Origin: Bacteroidota bacterium
GTDB lineage: Bacteria > Bacteroidota > Bacteroidia > AKYH767-A > OLB10
Assembly: GCA_019136655.1 (NCBI GenBank)
Contig: JAGVTU010000023.1
Location: 36,820 to 100,819, forward strand
Direction: 5' to 3'
DNA: 64,000 nt
The notes beneath the pieces are model-generated. The model was not told the DNA's origin. It did not search any database and saw nothing but the letters and a program-made list of their open reading frames with translations. Position numbers and translations under genes: made by a program. Shown piece by piece: positions 1-8,223 of the stretch (positions are counted from its first letter, which is position 1; every line of letters begins with the position of its first letter).

Positions 1-2123
1 CCTGTACGGAACGAATATGCATTAAATGTAGGATTGGTCGGATCATTAGGCACATCACCCTCCATCAGATAACCATTACGGAATAAATCTTCATATCTTG
101 AAGTTACAGCCTGCGCATACGGAGGTATAACCATTTGCCAGATGTAATTCTTAGGATTCTGATATGGAGTAGATGTAACGAAATAACCCGTTGTAAAAAA
201 TTCTGCACCTGTCATGCCCACTGCCTTCAAGAATCCTAACCACTGTGCAGGGCGTACGTTTTGCGTTTCATCGTTATCCCAACCCGGTGACACAGCAGGT
301 GAAAAATACTTATCACCAGACAATAACTGTTCTCTTCTCGACTCTACAACCCACTGCCATCCTTTCCATGCTCCTGACCAATAACGCCAGTTGTAAGGCC
401 AGCGCATATAAATATCCCCTGTTGCATAACTCGATCCATTCATCATCGTATTCACACTTCTTACTTCTGACCATTTCAAATTCCATGTAGGTTGTCCGTC
501 AAGTTGATAGTATGCAAACTTTGTGTTTGATAATCCACTTAAGCCCATGAACTGATCACGATAAGCTTTGATTTTAGTAGCTGCTCTTCTTCCTTCGTAA
601 GTAAACCAGTCCAAACCACTGGAGTTTTTATCTGAAACCACATTAGGGTCACTTGTCATTACATTAGTATAGTACAAAAATGGTACTACTTCTCCATTGT
701 CAAATACATAATCTAGCGAACGTGTAAGTTTTGCCAATAGTTTTTGCAAATAAAACTTTTGAGTTTGTCCATCCAATATCAATGAGTCAGGTGCTCCAGC
801 CGGACTTAGATACTTGGTTGAGCTTGTTCCACCATTGGGATTCAGGTATTGTCCTGAACTGTTACGCAAATAATACTTATCCGGTAAACACTGACAGGTA
901 GCATACGAAGTATTGCTTTTATATCCGGCATCAGATGGGCGTAATTGCGGCCAATAAGATAATGCGGATACTTTATATTGTGGATATTGATTAGCAAGGT
1001 TAATCCATGCATATGAAAAAGTAGAACTGTTATTATAATCACTATAGGCTCCGGTATTCTCAGCTGCCATGATAGTATAATTAAAATTCTTCGCAAAGTC
1101 TGTTTGTAAAGTCACACTATTGGCAATAGCCGCAGAAGTAGATGACTCGTAAGTCTGATAGCCTGATAAGTAATAATATCCAACAAATGGATTATTCGGG
1201 AAAAGAGAATGTCCCGGTTTAAAACGAGGTACAGGGAAATTCTTTAATTGATCAATGGGCGTAAGAGACGGTGAAGGATGACCGGGAGCATAATCGTTTA
1301 TGTTTATTCCTGCACTAACAGGTGAAGGTGTCGGTGCTGTTACTGTTGGATTGGCAAATGAATAATGCTGACCTGCCATAAAATTCAAATAATGGGAATA
1401 AATAGAATTTCCACCTAAAGAATTGTAATATACAGCAAACTCATCAATCCCTCCCTGATACTTATAATAATTAGACTGGGAGTTAACCATATATTCCAGA
1501 TTACCACTTTTGGCAAAACTTCCTCCCTGTATCGTCTTTGAAAATCCTGCGGGAAGCTGTCCGTCAATCCAAACTTCTTTTATCCCTGATTTTGCGTTGT
1601 ACTTGAAAACAATATGATGCCAGTTGCCATCAACATAATATCCATAATTCTTGCGACCAATACCATTTAACTCAATTTCAAAATCATCATACACTCCTGC
1701 CCCTGTGCTTGTAGTAACATTGGTCATAAAATTGATGGTTGGGTAACTGAAACGTAATTCAATGGCTCCATCCATTCTTTTGGCAAAAACTGTTGTACCA
1801 AAATAAAATCCAGGTTTAAACAGAAATTCAAAAGTTACAGCTGAATCTATTGCAAGTGTACCGCCTCTAATTATCGTTGAATTTGAATCCAGCGTCATGT
1901 AGTTTTTAACACCAACACCTGCCGGGTTGCTGTTGATGGTATATCCGGATCGGTAGTAACTGGGATCCAAATCGAAATGGTTCATAGAATCTTTCATGGG
2001 CTTCGATCCTTCAAATGTATAATAGGATTTAGGAAGGTAGTTCTGTGCTGATAATAAAGCCGGAACTAACACTAACAACGCTATCATTGTTAGTCGAAGT
2101 GATTTGATTAATGGTTTAACCAT
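1..2123 (-). CDS. Secreted LamG-domain protein, 3' part missing
   Basis: The frame is open from ATG at 2123 to the window edge, giving about 707 residues with the C-terminus cut off. It begins with a signal peptide (MVKPLIKSLRLTMIALLVLV, then PALLSAQ). Residues about 50–190 look like a LamG/concanavalin-A-like jelly roll: a strand-rich block with IELRFSYPTINF, DGNWHHIVFKYN and IKEVWIDGQLPAG, typical of laminin G lectin folds. The rest is rich in Trp and Tyr (RWPYNWRYWSGAWKGWQW) and could be a carbohydrate-active or binding module, but I do not recognise a glycosidase family. In this phylum such proteins usually end in a T9SS sorting domain, which would lie outside the window. A promoter with both boxes sits about 110 bases upstream. 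The signal peptide and LamG fold are well supported; the function is not known. Confidence 0.75.
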   Translation of the reverse strand, partial: MVKPLIKSLRLTMIALLVLVPALLSAQNYLPKSYYTFEGSKPMKDSMNHFDLDPSYYRSGYTINSNPAGVGVKNYMTLDSNSTIIRGGTLAIDSAVTFEFLFKPGFYFGTTVFAKRMDGAIELRFSYPTINFMTNVTTSTGAGVYDDFEIELNGIGRKNYGYYVDGNWHHIVFKYNAKSGIKEVWIDGQLPAGFSKTIQGGSFAKSGNLEYMVNSQSNYYKYQGGIDEFAVYYNSLGGNSIYSHYLNFMAGQHYSFANPTVTAPTPSPVSAGININDYAPGHPSPSLTPIDQLKNFPVPRFKPGHSLFPNNPFVGYYYLSGYQTYESSTSAAIANSVTLQTDFAKNFNYTIMAAENTGAYSDYNNSSTFSYAWINLANQYPQYKVSALSYWPQLRPSDAGYKSNTSYATCQCLPDKYYLRNSSGQYLNPNGGTSSTKYLSPAGAPDSLILDGQTQKFYLQKLLAKLTRSLDYVFDNGEVVPFLYYTNVMTSDPNVVSDKNSSGLDWFTYEGRRAATKIKAYRDQFMGLSGLSNTKFAYYQLDGQPTWNLKWSEVRSVNTMMNGSSYATGDIYMRWPYNWRYWSGAWKGWQWVVESRREQLLSGDKYFSPAVSPGWDNDETQNVRPAQWLGFLKAVGMTGAEFFTTGYFVTSTPYQNPKNYIWQMVIPPYAQAVTSRYEDLFRNGYLMEGDVPNDPTNPTFNAYSFRT

Positions 2124-2233
2124 GATATTTAATTATTAATTATTAGACAATACATTCCCACTCACGATAAACTCTTCGTTTTTTCGTGCATTTTTTCACT
2201 AAATAAAATTCTCGGTTGACTGCTTTTCGCGGC

Positions 2234-2262
2234 CAAATATAGAGCGAATTTTAACCCTGCAA
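2234..2262 (-). promoter_or_regulatory. Bacteroidota-type promoter for the LamG-domain gene
   Basis: On the minus strand TTG (2262–2260) is followed after 18 bases by TATATTTG (2241–2234), matching the TTG-N17–23-TAnnTTTG promoter described for Bacteroidota. The predicted leader to the ATG at 2123 is about 105 bases. Confidence 0.55.
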
Positions 2263-2310
2263 CAGGTTTTTTTAGGGTCGCTATATACCCTATTGATTTT
2301 TAATGATTTA

Positions 2311-2334
2311 GGTTATTAACAGTTGTTAATAACC
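2311..2334. repeat. Perfect 10-bp inverted repeat, 4-base loop
   Basis: GGTTATTAAC – agtt – GTTAATAACC lies between the barrel gene (stop at 2390) and the LamG promoter. It is AT-rich and lacks a clear U tract, so it may be a weak terminator for the barrel gene or a protein-binding palindrome upstream of the LamG promoter. Confidence 0.4.
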
Positions 2335-2389
2335 ATACTTTCACCTTCGTTTTTTAGCCTTTCACCCAAAAAACGAACACTTTCGCCCA

Positions 2390-3139
2390 TTAAAATTTGG
2401 CGAAAATTCCGGCTGAAAATTGGAATACTGAAACAGGTTGTGTATAAGGTTCAAGAGCCATTTTATTGTTATTTGAATCTTCAAGCGTAACATCATTATA
2501 CTTGAACTCAGTATTAAAATAATCTCCTCCGAAAGTAATTCCGAAATGATTTGTTAAAGAATATTGTAGCTCAAAACCAAGATTGATGGCCACTGAGTAA
2601 GTGGTTTCTGCATCTTCTGTCAAACTCAATGTCTTATTGCCATCATAACTCTGATAAACTCTTTTAGAATATTTGCCTCCAACAACACCCAACATACCTT
2701 TTAAGTTAAATAATGTCTTCTCATTCATGTCGAAGGATGTACCTATACCTGCAGTAACACCTGTAACCTGCCAGGGGTATGTAGTAACTTTATATTGTGG
2801 TCCCGGAGGATTGTTATCGGTTATGTCATCTAAAAGTCCGTTTGGATCACAAGGGTTATAAAACCACAACAAATTAATTTCGGTAAAAAAAGCTCTGTTT
2901 ATTCTGTAACTACCTTTCAATCGGGTGCTTAAGCCTGTCTTTGCCAATCCCAATTTATAGCTGTCAGTATTTTTATCGGCAAAATCGCCAAGTGGGAGAC
3001 TTGCTCCGGCAGTCAGGGAAACAGTCCATTTTTTATCAGGTGTTGTTAAATCAGCAACCGAACCTTCCTGGCCGAAAGCTGATAGTGAAAATACACATGA
3101 TAATAAGATTAAACAGGCCTTTGAAAATTCTGTTCGCAT
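2390..3139 (-). CDS. Outer-membrane beta-barrel protein
   Basis: This 249-residue protein has a signal peptide (MRTEFSKACLILLSCVFSLS, cleavage probably after AFGQ). The mature part alternates polar and hydrophobic residues in strand-sized blocks (GLAKTGLSTRLKGSYRIN, FGITFGGDYFNTEF) and ends in Phe (SAGIFAKF), the C-terminal aromatic typical of porin-like barrels inserted by BAM. The size fits an eight-stranded barrel of the OmpA/OmpW-like type. No ligand or transport motif is visible. It stands alone, with its own -10-like box at 3171–3178. The barrel call is fairly secure; the role is not known. Confidence 0.7.
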   Translation of the reverse strand: MRTEFSKACLILLSCVFSLSAFGQEGSVADLTTPDKKWTVSLTAGASLPLGDFADKNTDSYKLGLAKTGLSTRLKGSYRINRAFFTEINLLWFYNPCDPNGLLDDITDNNPPGPQYKVTTYPWQVTGVTAGIGTSFDMNEKTLFNLKGMLGVVGGKYSKRVYQSYDGNKTLSLTEDAETTYSVAINLGFELQYSLTNHFGITFGGDYFNTEFKYNDVTLEDSNNNKMALEPYTQPVSVFQFSAGIFAKF

Positions 3140-3170
3140 TTTGCTCTAAGAATATATTGCCCTAAAGTAG

Positions 3171-3178
3171 CAAATATA
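3171..3178 (-). promoter_or_regulatory. -7 box upstream of the barrel gene
   Basis: TATATTTG reads on the minus strand, about 30 bases upstream of the ATG at 3139. I see no TTG at the right distance, so only the -7 element is supported. Confidence 0.35.
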
Positions 3179-3334
3179 TCCTTATCAAAAATTAAGCATT
3201 GCTATTTTTGTTTTCAGTTTATTAATTCTGGTTTTAACATGCCCGTTTTTGTCAAAACGTTCCACCAGATATGTCAGTAACATTATAGTCACGATCTGTT
3301 TATTTAGTCTGTTTATAATTATTCTTATTCCTAA

Positions 3335-3781
3335 TTACATTACCAGATTTACAGTACCCTTCTTAGTAAGAATTCTGCCATTAATGGCTTTGGCCTGAAT
3401 CTTATAAACATAACTTCCCTGTGGAGCAAGTTCACCCCTGAATTTGCCATCCCACTGCTCATTTATATCTGAAGATTCAAATATTAACTGTCCCCAGCGA
3501 TTATATACCTGCATGGTAAAATCCTTTACACCTTCACTATAAGCTCCAAAAGTTTCATTCATTCCATCACCATTAGGCGTAAATGTGTTTGGAACATAAA
3601 TAGCCATATTAGGCGTTACAGTTGCCTCATTGCTCATACTGGTAATTTCATTCGCTCCTTGTTTATAAGCTATTACCCTGTACTTTCTTTCGGCAATATT
3701 ACTTTGGGCATTTACACATGTGGCTTTGAATATTCCAAGCACACATAAGATCATTAAACTAATTTCTGCAAATCTTTTCAT
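3335..3781 (-). CDS. Small secreted protein with T9SS type B (gliding-motility-type) sorting domain
   Basis: I choose the start at 3781 (MKRFAEIS) rather than an in-frame ATG 11 codons upstream because it gives a normal signal peptide ending near VNAQ. The product is 148 residues. After a short segment (about 25–55) it consists almost only of a CHU_C / gliding-motility-associated C-terminal domain: YVPNTFTPNGDGMNETFGAY, YNRWGQLIFES, WDGKFRGELAPQGSYVYKI, ending KKGTVNLVM. These are the hallmarks of T9SS type B signals, which direct export across the outer membrane. A protein that is nearly all sorting domain is unusual; it could be the remnant of a longer adhesin. The segment before it resembles the end of a fibronectin-type domain (RKYRVIAYKQGANE, SNEATVTP). 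Confidence 0.75.
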   Translation of the reverse strand: MKRFAEISLMILCVLGIFKATCVNAQSNIAERKYRVIAYKQGANEITSMSNEATVTPNMAIYVPNTFTPNGDGMNETFGAYSEGVKDFTMQVYNRWGQLIFESSDINEQWDGKFRGELAPQGSYVYKIQAKAINGRILTKKGTVNLVM

Positions 3782-4370
3782 ACTGTTTAAATATTTTTTA
3801 CAGTTGATTTGCAATTTGCCATCCGAACTTATCAGATTTCTGCTTAAAAAACCTTAATCGTAACGCATGTAAGAAAATAAAGGAAGGTTGCTACTAATTT
3901 CTTCTGTCCTCCTCGATAATTATGAGAAACCCTCTGAATAACAACATCAATAGCAATGACAGATTCATCGCATTCCCTGGATTTTTATGATAAGAATGAC
4001 TACAAAAGGCCACCAATTATAGTTGTAATGTCAATACCATTATCTTCTAAATACTGATTGACTATCTAAGAAAACATTTAACCCGAATCATAAATACCAA
4101 TATGCAAACAGAATAATTGTCGTTATTCATGGCCAACCCTTTTTAAAAGTGATAACTATGTAAATTTTTCAACAATCATTCCGAACTATTAAAATATTCC
4201 CTATCTTTCGGAAACATTTATAATTTATAGCCGGATGAGTAAATATACATTGTTGTTATATTTATTAAAGCTCAGGCAAGAGTTGAACTTTCACCTTAAA
4301 TGTCGGGTGACAGATGTTCGGCTCCACAACACGACCAATCTTCCGATGTTTAATTTAAATTCTTCATACC
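3782..4370. other. Gene-poor intergenic stretch
   Basis: About 590 bases between divergent genes. It is AT-rich. The only items seen are a weak -7-like box (TATCTTTCG near 4203, plus strand) that could serve the gene at 4371, and a 49-codon open frame from 4235 to 4384 that overlaps the start of that gene and is probably not expressed. No tRNA or repeat was found. Confidence 0.4.
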
Positions 4371-4748
4371 ATGCATACTATTGAGCAATTGCAAGACATG
4401 CTTGCCGAGCATAAAGAGTGGCAGGCAAAGATTAATTTCTATCGTTCGGAGATTGAACGAATGAAAGAAACACTTTCGAAAACTCTTCAGGATGAGAGTA
4501 ATCAGTACAACATGCCGCATGTGGAGCATTTCCAAAATCAGTTTATTCTGCAAAAAGATGTGCTGGATATTATGAGGCATGATTTTAAACAACATGAAAA
4601 TAAAATTGAAGCTCACAGTTCAAAACCGGTACTGAATCTTGCCGGTATGCATCAAAATGAAAGAGAAAAACTCATTTCTTATGAGAAAATTTTCAAAGAC
4701 TTGAGAGAGGAATTTCAGTCTTTTATACATAAGGACGCTTTTAGCTGA
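4371..4748 (+). CDS. Small cytoplasmic coiled-coil protein
   Basis: A 125-residue, highly charged protein without signal peptide or membrane segment. Heptad-like patterns (LQDMLAEHKEWQAKINFYRS, IERMKETLSKTLQDE, ISYEKIFKDLREEFQSFI) suggest a mostly helical, coiled-coil structure. His is relatively common (HTIEQ, HVEHF, RHDFKQHENK). I do not recognise a named family; similar small coiled-coil proteins are common in Bacteroidota. It is a single-gene unit, followed by a strong hairpin at 4841–4881 that probably ends its transcript. Confidence 0.6.
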   Translation: MHTIEQLQDMLAEHKEWQAKINFYRSEIERMKETLSKTLQDESNQYNMPHVEHFQNQFILQKDVLDIMRHDFKQHENKIEAHSSKPVLNLAGMHQNEREKLISYEKIFKDLREEFQSFIHKDAFS

Positions 4749-4840
4749 ACATTCATCAGTTAAACCACATAAATAAATATTCTGCAAACTGATTATTTTT
4801 AATGTTTGTTTGTAAGGGGTGTTTATATATGAACACTTAA

Positions 4841-4881
4841 AAGCAAAAAAGATGAATGAATACATTCATCTTTTTTTGCTT
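4841..4881 (+). terminator. Strong A/T-flanked hairpin terminator
   Basis: Arms AAGCAAAAAAGATGAATG (4841–4858) and CATTCATCTTTTTTTGCTT (4863–4881) pair around a 4-base loop with a single bulged T. The A run on one side and T run on the other make it usable from both strands. It lies downstream of the coiled-coil gene and of the convergent 58-residue gene. Confidence 0.7.
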
Positions 4882-4898
4882 CAATTAAATTATCGTTT

Positions 4899-4932
4899 AT
4901 TATTGCTGAAATGAAATCATTTCAGCAATAAT
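4899..4932. terminator. Perfect 16-bp inverted repeat with 2-base gap
   Basis: ATTATTGCTGAAATGA (4899–4914) and its exact complement (4917–4932) are separated by only two bases. It sits between two convergent genes and next to another hairpin, so it probably acts as terminator for the minus-strand small gene. It lacks a clean T run, so a processing or protein-binding site is also possible. Confidence 0.5.
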
Positions 4933-4993
4933 TACTATTAATTGATTTTAATGTGCAGTCAATACACTACAAAAATCAACCGGACAGTTTTAT

Positions 4994-5170
4994 TTATACA
5001 AACACCAGATAAACCAGATAAGCCATAAAGCCAAGTATCAGCAGTTCTTCTGCAAAAAACATCAGCATGGGCTGATGCTTGCCAAATAATGATTTTCTGA
5101 AATATTTAGCTTTTAAAGACTTCTCTTCCTGAGTGTGGTCATAAGTAATTACTGGGTCGTTGTTCATCAT
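4994..5170 (-). CDS. 58-residue small membrane protein
   Basis: An open frame on the minus strand from ATG 5170 to TAA 4994. The N-terminal half is charged (MMNNDPVITYDHTQEEKSLK, then AKYFRKSLFGKHQ) and the C-terminal half is one hydrophobic helix (MLMFFAEELLILGFMAYLVY, then LVFV). The amphipathic-then-membrane design, good codon structure and a convergent terminator pair support a real gene. The first two codons are both ATG. I do not recognise the family; small single-helix proteins of this kind often join respiratory or transport complexes, but nothing here shows that. Confidence 0.55.
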   Translation of the reverse strand: MMNNDPVITYDHTQEEKSLKAKYFRKSLFGKHQPMLMFFAEELLILGFMAYLVYLVFV

Positions 5171-5382
5171 AATCTTCCTTTATTATGAATGCAAAATATC
5201 ATCCCCCAAAAGCAAAAAGTGTACAAAACAGACTAACTGTTATACTTGTAAGGTTTTGAATGAAGTTGCTGCAGTTTTGCACTGACAAAAACTGAGTTTT
5301 CAGAGTGAAAAACAACAATTAAGAAATAAAAAACTCCTTAAATTTTATTGAAAGAAAAATAAGCTACATGGAATTTTCCGGC

Positions 5383-6009
5383 CTATTTTTTAAAATCTTC
5401 TATAGAAAGAAACTTATTACACATAAAAAGTTCTTCTTTCACCTGGTTGGAACATACAATAATCAACCTGTCTGAAGAAAATTTCCGAAGATATTTCTGA
5501 TACCATTCTATCACATGGCTGTCAAGATTGGTACAAGGTTCATCAAGGAGCAGGATAGGTGTATCTGAAGTTATGGCAAGCAATAGTTTTACTTTTTGTT
5601 TCATCCCTGACGAAAAATCCTTCAATTGCTTGTCGGCATGCTTCTTCAAAAGTGATTCTTCAAGAAGATCGTCAACAGTTATACCTCTTGCAATTTTTTT
5701 AAACCTGAAATAAAACTTCAACATTTCGCGCAAGGTATAATCTTCAACCAGAACCAGATAGGGTGATGCCAGTGATACCAGTTCATACACAGCATCAGGT
5801 TGAACATGCTTTTGATGATAGTTATAGGATATTGACCCCGTACTCACCGACATAAACCCTGACAATACCTGTAATAATGTGGATTTTCCGGAACCATTGC
5901 TGCCTGTTATACCTAAGACATCACCGGTTTTTAATTGTAATGACAGATTCTTAAAAATCCATTCGTTTCTGAATTTTTTTCCAATCTTATCTATATCAAT
6001 GGTAACCAC
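5383..6009 (-). CDS. Lone ABC-type ATPase, last gene of the lipid A operon
   Basis: A 208-residue ABC ATP-binding subunit. Walker A is GSNGSGKS (36–43), the signature is SSGMK (133–137) and Walker B is ILLLDE (152–157). The usual H-loop histidine after Walker B is replaced: the strand IIVCSNQ (183–189) has Ser-Asn where most members have Thr-His. It starts 23 bases after lpxA, so it is probably co-transcribed with the lipid A genes. No permease lies next to it. A role in lipid or LPS export or in another envelope process can be inferred from context only. Catalytic activity may be altered by the H-loop change. Confidence 0.8.
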   Translation of the reverse strand: MVTIDIDKIGKKFRNEWIFKNLSLQLKTGDVLGITGSNGSGKSTLLQVLSGFMSVSTGSISYNYHQKHVQPDAVYELVSLASPYLVLVEDYTLREMLKFYFRFKKIARGITVDDLLEESLLKKHADKQLKDFSSGMKQKVKLLLAITSDTPILLLDEPCTNLDSHVIEWYQKYLRKFSSDRLIIVCSNQVKEELFMCNKFLSIEDFKK

Positions 6010-6032
6010 TATAGGTTGCTCCTGAATTTTAT

Positions 6033-6830
6033 TTACTCATCTTCACCCTCAGAAGGAGTAAATCCTCTCATTAATCCTTTGGGCGATTGTTCAATAAACT
6101 GAAGTATTTCTGACTTGTAGCGGCCTTCCGGTATTTCGGATTCAATTTCAGCAATTGCTTTTTTCATGTTGTTATTCTGAACAAAAAGAATGCGGTAAAT
6201 ATCCTGTATGGTATTTATATCCTCATTGCTGAAACCTCTTCTCTTCAAACCAACACTGTTAACACCAATATACGACAATGGTTCACGCGCAGCTTTGGCA
6301 TAAGGAGGAACATTTTTTCTCACTAACGAACTGCCCGCAATAAAACTATGTGCACCTATATGAATAAACTGTTGTACTGCAACCAATCCTTCCAAAATTG
6401 CCCAGTCATCAATCTGAACATGCCCTGCAAGAGTTGCATTATTTGCCATAATTATATGGCTTCCTAAAATACAGTCGTGAGCAATATGTGCATAAGCCAT
6501 CACCAGACAGTTACTTCCGATTACCGTTTTCATTTTATCTGAAGTCCCCTTATTCATGGTTACAAACTCACGAATGGTAGTGTTATCCCCTATTTCAGCT
6601 GTAGTTTTTTCTCCTTTGTATTTCAAATCCTGAGGAATGGCAGAAATTACTGCTCCTGGAAATATCCGGCAATTTTTGCCTATTCGCGCACCATCATAAA
6701 TGGTAACGTTGGATGCAATCCATGTTCCGTCACCAATTTCCACATCGCCATAAACCATGGTAAATGGTTCGATGGTTACGTTATTGCCTATGCGTGCCTT
6801 AGGGTCAATTACAGCCAGTGGTGATATCAT
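6033..6830 (-). CDS. lpxA: Acyl-ACP–UDP-N-acetylglucosamine O-acyltransferase LpxA
   Basis: LpxA transfers a 3-hydroxyacyl chain from acyl carrier protein to UDP-GlcNAc, the first step of lipid A synthesis in the cytoplasm. The 265-residue length is normal. The N-terminal two thirds is a hexapeptide-repeat left-handed beta helix (IGNNVTIEPFTMVYGDVEIG); the motif AHIAHDC (114–120) carries the catalytic His118, followed by ANNATLAGHV. The C-terminal helical part (RRGFSNEDINTIQDIYRILF) is the usual trimer-forming region. The start overlaps the stop of lpxC/fabZ by 4 bases (6827–6830), indicating translational coupling. Confidence 0.97.
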   Translation of the reverse strand: MISPLAVIDPKARIGNNVTIEPFTMVYGDVEIGDGTWIASNVTIYDGARIGKNCRIFPGAVISAIPQDLKYKGEKTTAEIGDNTTIREFVTMNKGTSDKMKTVIGSNCLVMAYAHIAHDCILGSHIIMANNATLAGHVQIDDWAILEGLVAVQQFIHIGAHSFIAGSSLVRKNVPPYAKAAREPLSYIGVNSVGLKRRGFSNEDINTIQDIYRILFVQNNNMKKAIAEIESEIPEGRYKSEILQFIEQSPKGLMRGFTPSEGEDE

Positions 6831-8221
6831 CCTTTTTTAACTATTTGCGCCATCATTTCTGCTTCCATCACTACTTTGTCACCTACGAAAGCCTGACCAC
6901 CCATGTGACATAAGCCTCTTCTTATTGGTGATATTAATTCTAACTTAAATACAACTGTATCTCCTGGTTTCACCATCTGCTTAAATCTTGCAGTTTCTAT
7001 TTTCAGGAAATATGTCCAGTAATTACTTGGATCAGGAACGGTATTCAACACCAGAATACCTCCTGTTTGTGCCATTGCTTCAATAAGCAACACTCCGGGC
7101 ATTACAGGATTTCCGGGGAAATGTCCCTGAAAATACCACTCACTTGCAGTAACATTTTTTACACCCACAACACCGGTTTCAGACAGTTCAGTGATTTTAT
7201 CAATCATCAAAAACGGGAAACGATGTGGAAGGAAAGATTCAATTCGGTTGATGTCGAACAAAGGTGGTTTATTGGGATCTATCTGTGGAGCGCGAACTCT
7301 GGTTTTATCTTTGCGTATTACTTCCTTAAACTGTTTTGCGAATGCTACATTGGCAGCATGTCCGGGCCTGGCTGCAAGAATATGTCCTTTCAGGTGAACA
7401 CCGAGTAACGCAAAATCACCAATAATATCAAGCAACTTATGACGTGCAGGTTCATTTTGGTAATGCAATTCCACATTATTCAAAAATCCTAAATGTTTTA
7501 CTTCCACTTTAGGTTTTTTAAACAGAGTAGCAAGTTCGTCTAATTTACTTTGCGGCACTTCTCTGTCAACAAAAACGATGGCGTTATTGAGATCGCCACC
7601 TTTTATCAAATCATGTTTAAGAAGCATTTCCAATTCATGCAGAAATACAAATGTTCTGCACTTAGCAATTTCACTTTTAAACTCAGTGATTTTATGCATC
7701 TGTGCATGTTGAGTTCCCAGCACAGGCGAATTATAATCCACCATCACCGTGATTCTGTAATCAGGGCTAGGAACAGCAAGCATTTCTACATTTCGGGCAG
7801 GCTCTTCATAGGTAAGATTTTCTTTAATTTCGAAATAGGTGCGCGTAGCTTCCTGTTCGCGAAGTCCTGCTTTGGAAATGGCATCAACAAACTGATAGGA
7901 ACTTCCATCCAAAATTGGAACTTCAGGGCCATCAATTTCAATCAATGCATTGTCAATTTCCATTCCTGCCAGAGCAGCAAGCACATGTTCGGTAGTACTT
8001 ACCTTGACACCGTTTGCGCTGAGAGTAGTCCCCCGAGAGGTATCCACCACATTATCCACATCGGCATCAATCACCGGCTGTCCTTTTACATCTGTACGTT
8101 GGAATTTATAACCATGATTCTCGGGTGCCGGCTTTAAAGTAAGGCGTGCATTTACACCTGTATGCAAACCTGCACCTTCTACTGTAATTTCTTGTTTTAA
8201 AGTAACTTGTTTAACACTCAT
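6827..8221 (-). CDS. lpxC/fabZ: Bifunctional LpxC deacetylase / FabZ dehydratase
   Basis: This 464-residue fusion joins two enzymes. Residues 1–305 are LpxC, the zinc UDP-3-O-acyl-GlcNAc deacetylase that commits precursor to lipid A: zinc ligands His79 (STTEHVLAAL), His261 and Asp265 (RHKLLDIIGD), and catalytic His288 (RPGHAAN). Residues about 320–464 are FabZ, the hot-dog-fold 3-hydroxyacyl-ACP dehydratase of fatty acid synthesis: catalytic His333 (LPHRFPFLMID) and Glu381 (PGVLLIEAMAQ), with GHFPGNPVMPG between. The LpxC–FabZ fusion is characteristic of Bacteroidota and places two enzymes competing for hydroxyacyl-ACP in one chain. It lies 2 bases after lpxD and overlaps lpxA by 4. Confidence 0.97.
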   Translation of the reverse strand: MSVKQVTLKQEITVEGAGLHTGVNARLTLKPAPENHGYKFQRTDVKGQPVIDADVDNVVDTSRGTTLSANGVKVSTTEHVLAALAGMEIDNALIEIDGPEVPILDGSSYQFVDAISKAGLREQEATRTYFEIKENLTYEEPARNVEMLAVPSPDYRITVMVDYNSPVLGTQHAQMHKITEFKSEIAKCRTFVFLHELEMLLKHDLIKGGDLNNAIVFVDREVPQSKLDELATLFKKPKVEVKHLGFLNNVELHYQNEPARHKLLDIIGDFALLGVHLKGHILAARPGHAANVAFAKQFKEVIRKDKTRVRAPQIDPNKPPLFDINRIESFLPHRFPFLMIDKITELSETGVVGVKNVTASEWYFQGHFPGNPVMPGVLLIEAMAQTGGILVLNTVPDPSNYWTYFLKIETARFKQMVKPGDTVVFKLELISPIRRGLCHMGGQAFVGDKVVMEAEMMAQIVKKG

Positions 8222-8223
8222 TC

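Noticed and set aside
2673..3165. Plus-strand frames of 62–74 codons
   Set aside because: They are antisense to the beta-barrel gene with its signal peptide and C-terminal Phe.
4290..4350. Possible tRNA-like sequence on the minus strand (a TTCAA-like loop)
   Set aside because: No acceptor stem, anticodon stem or CCA-type end could be fitted.
4235..4384. 49-codon open frame before the coiled-coil gene
   Set aside because: It overlaps the better gene start at 4371, has no recognisable features and poor composition.
7550..8137. 195-codon open frame on the plus strand within lpxC/fabZ
   Set aside because: It lies antisense to clear LpxC coding sequence with catalytic residues; the translation looks random and has no start context.
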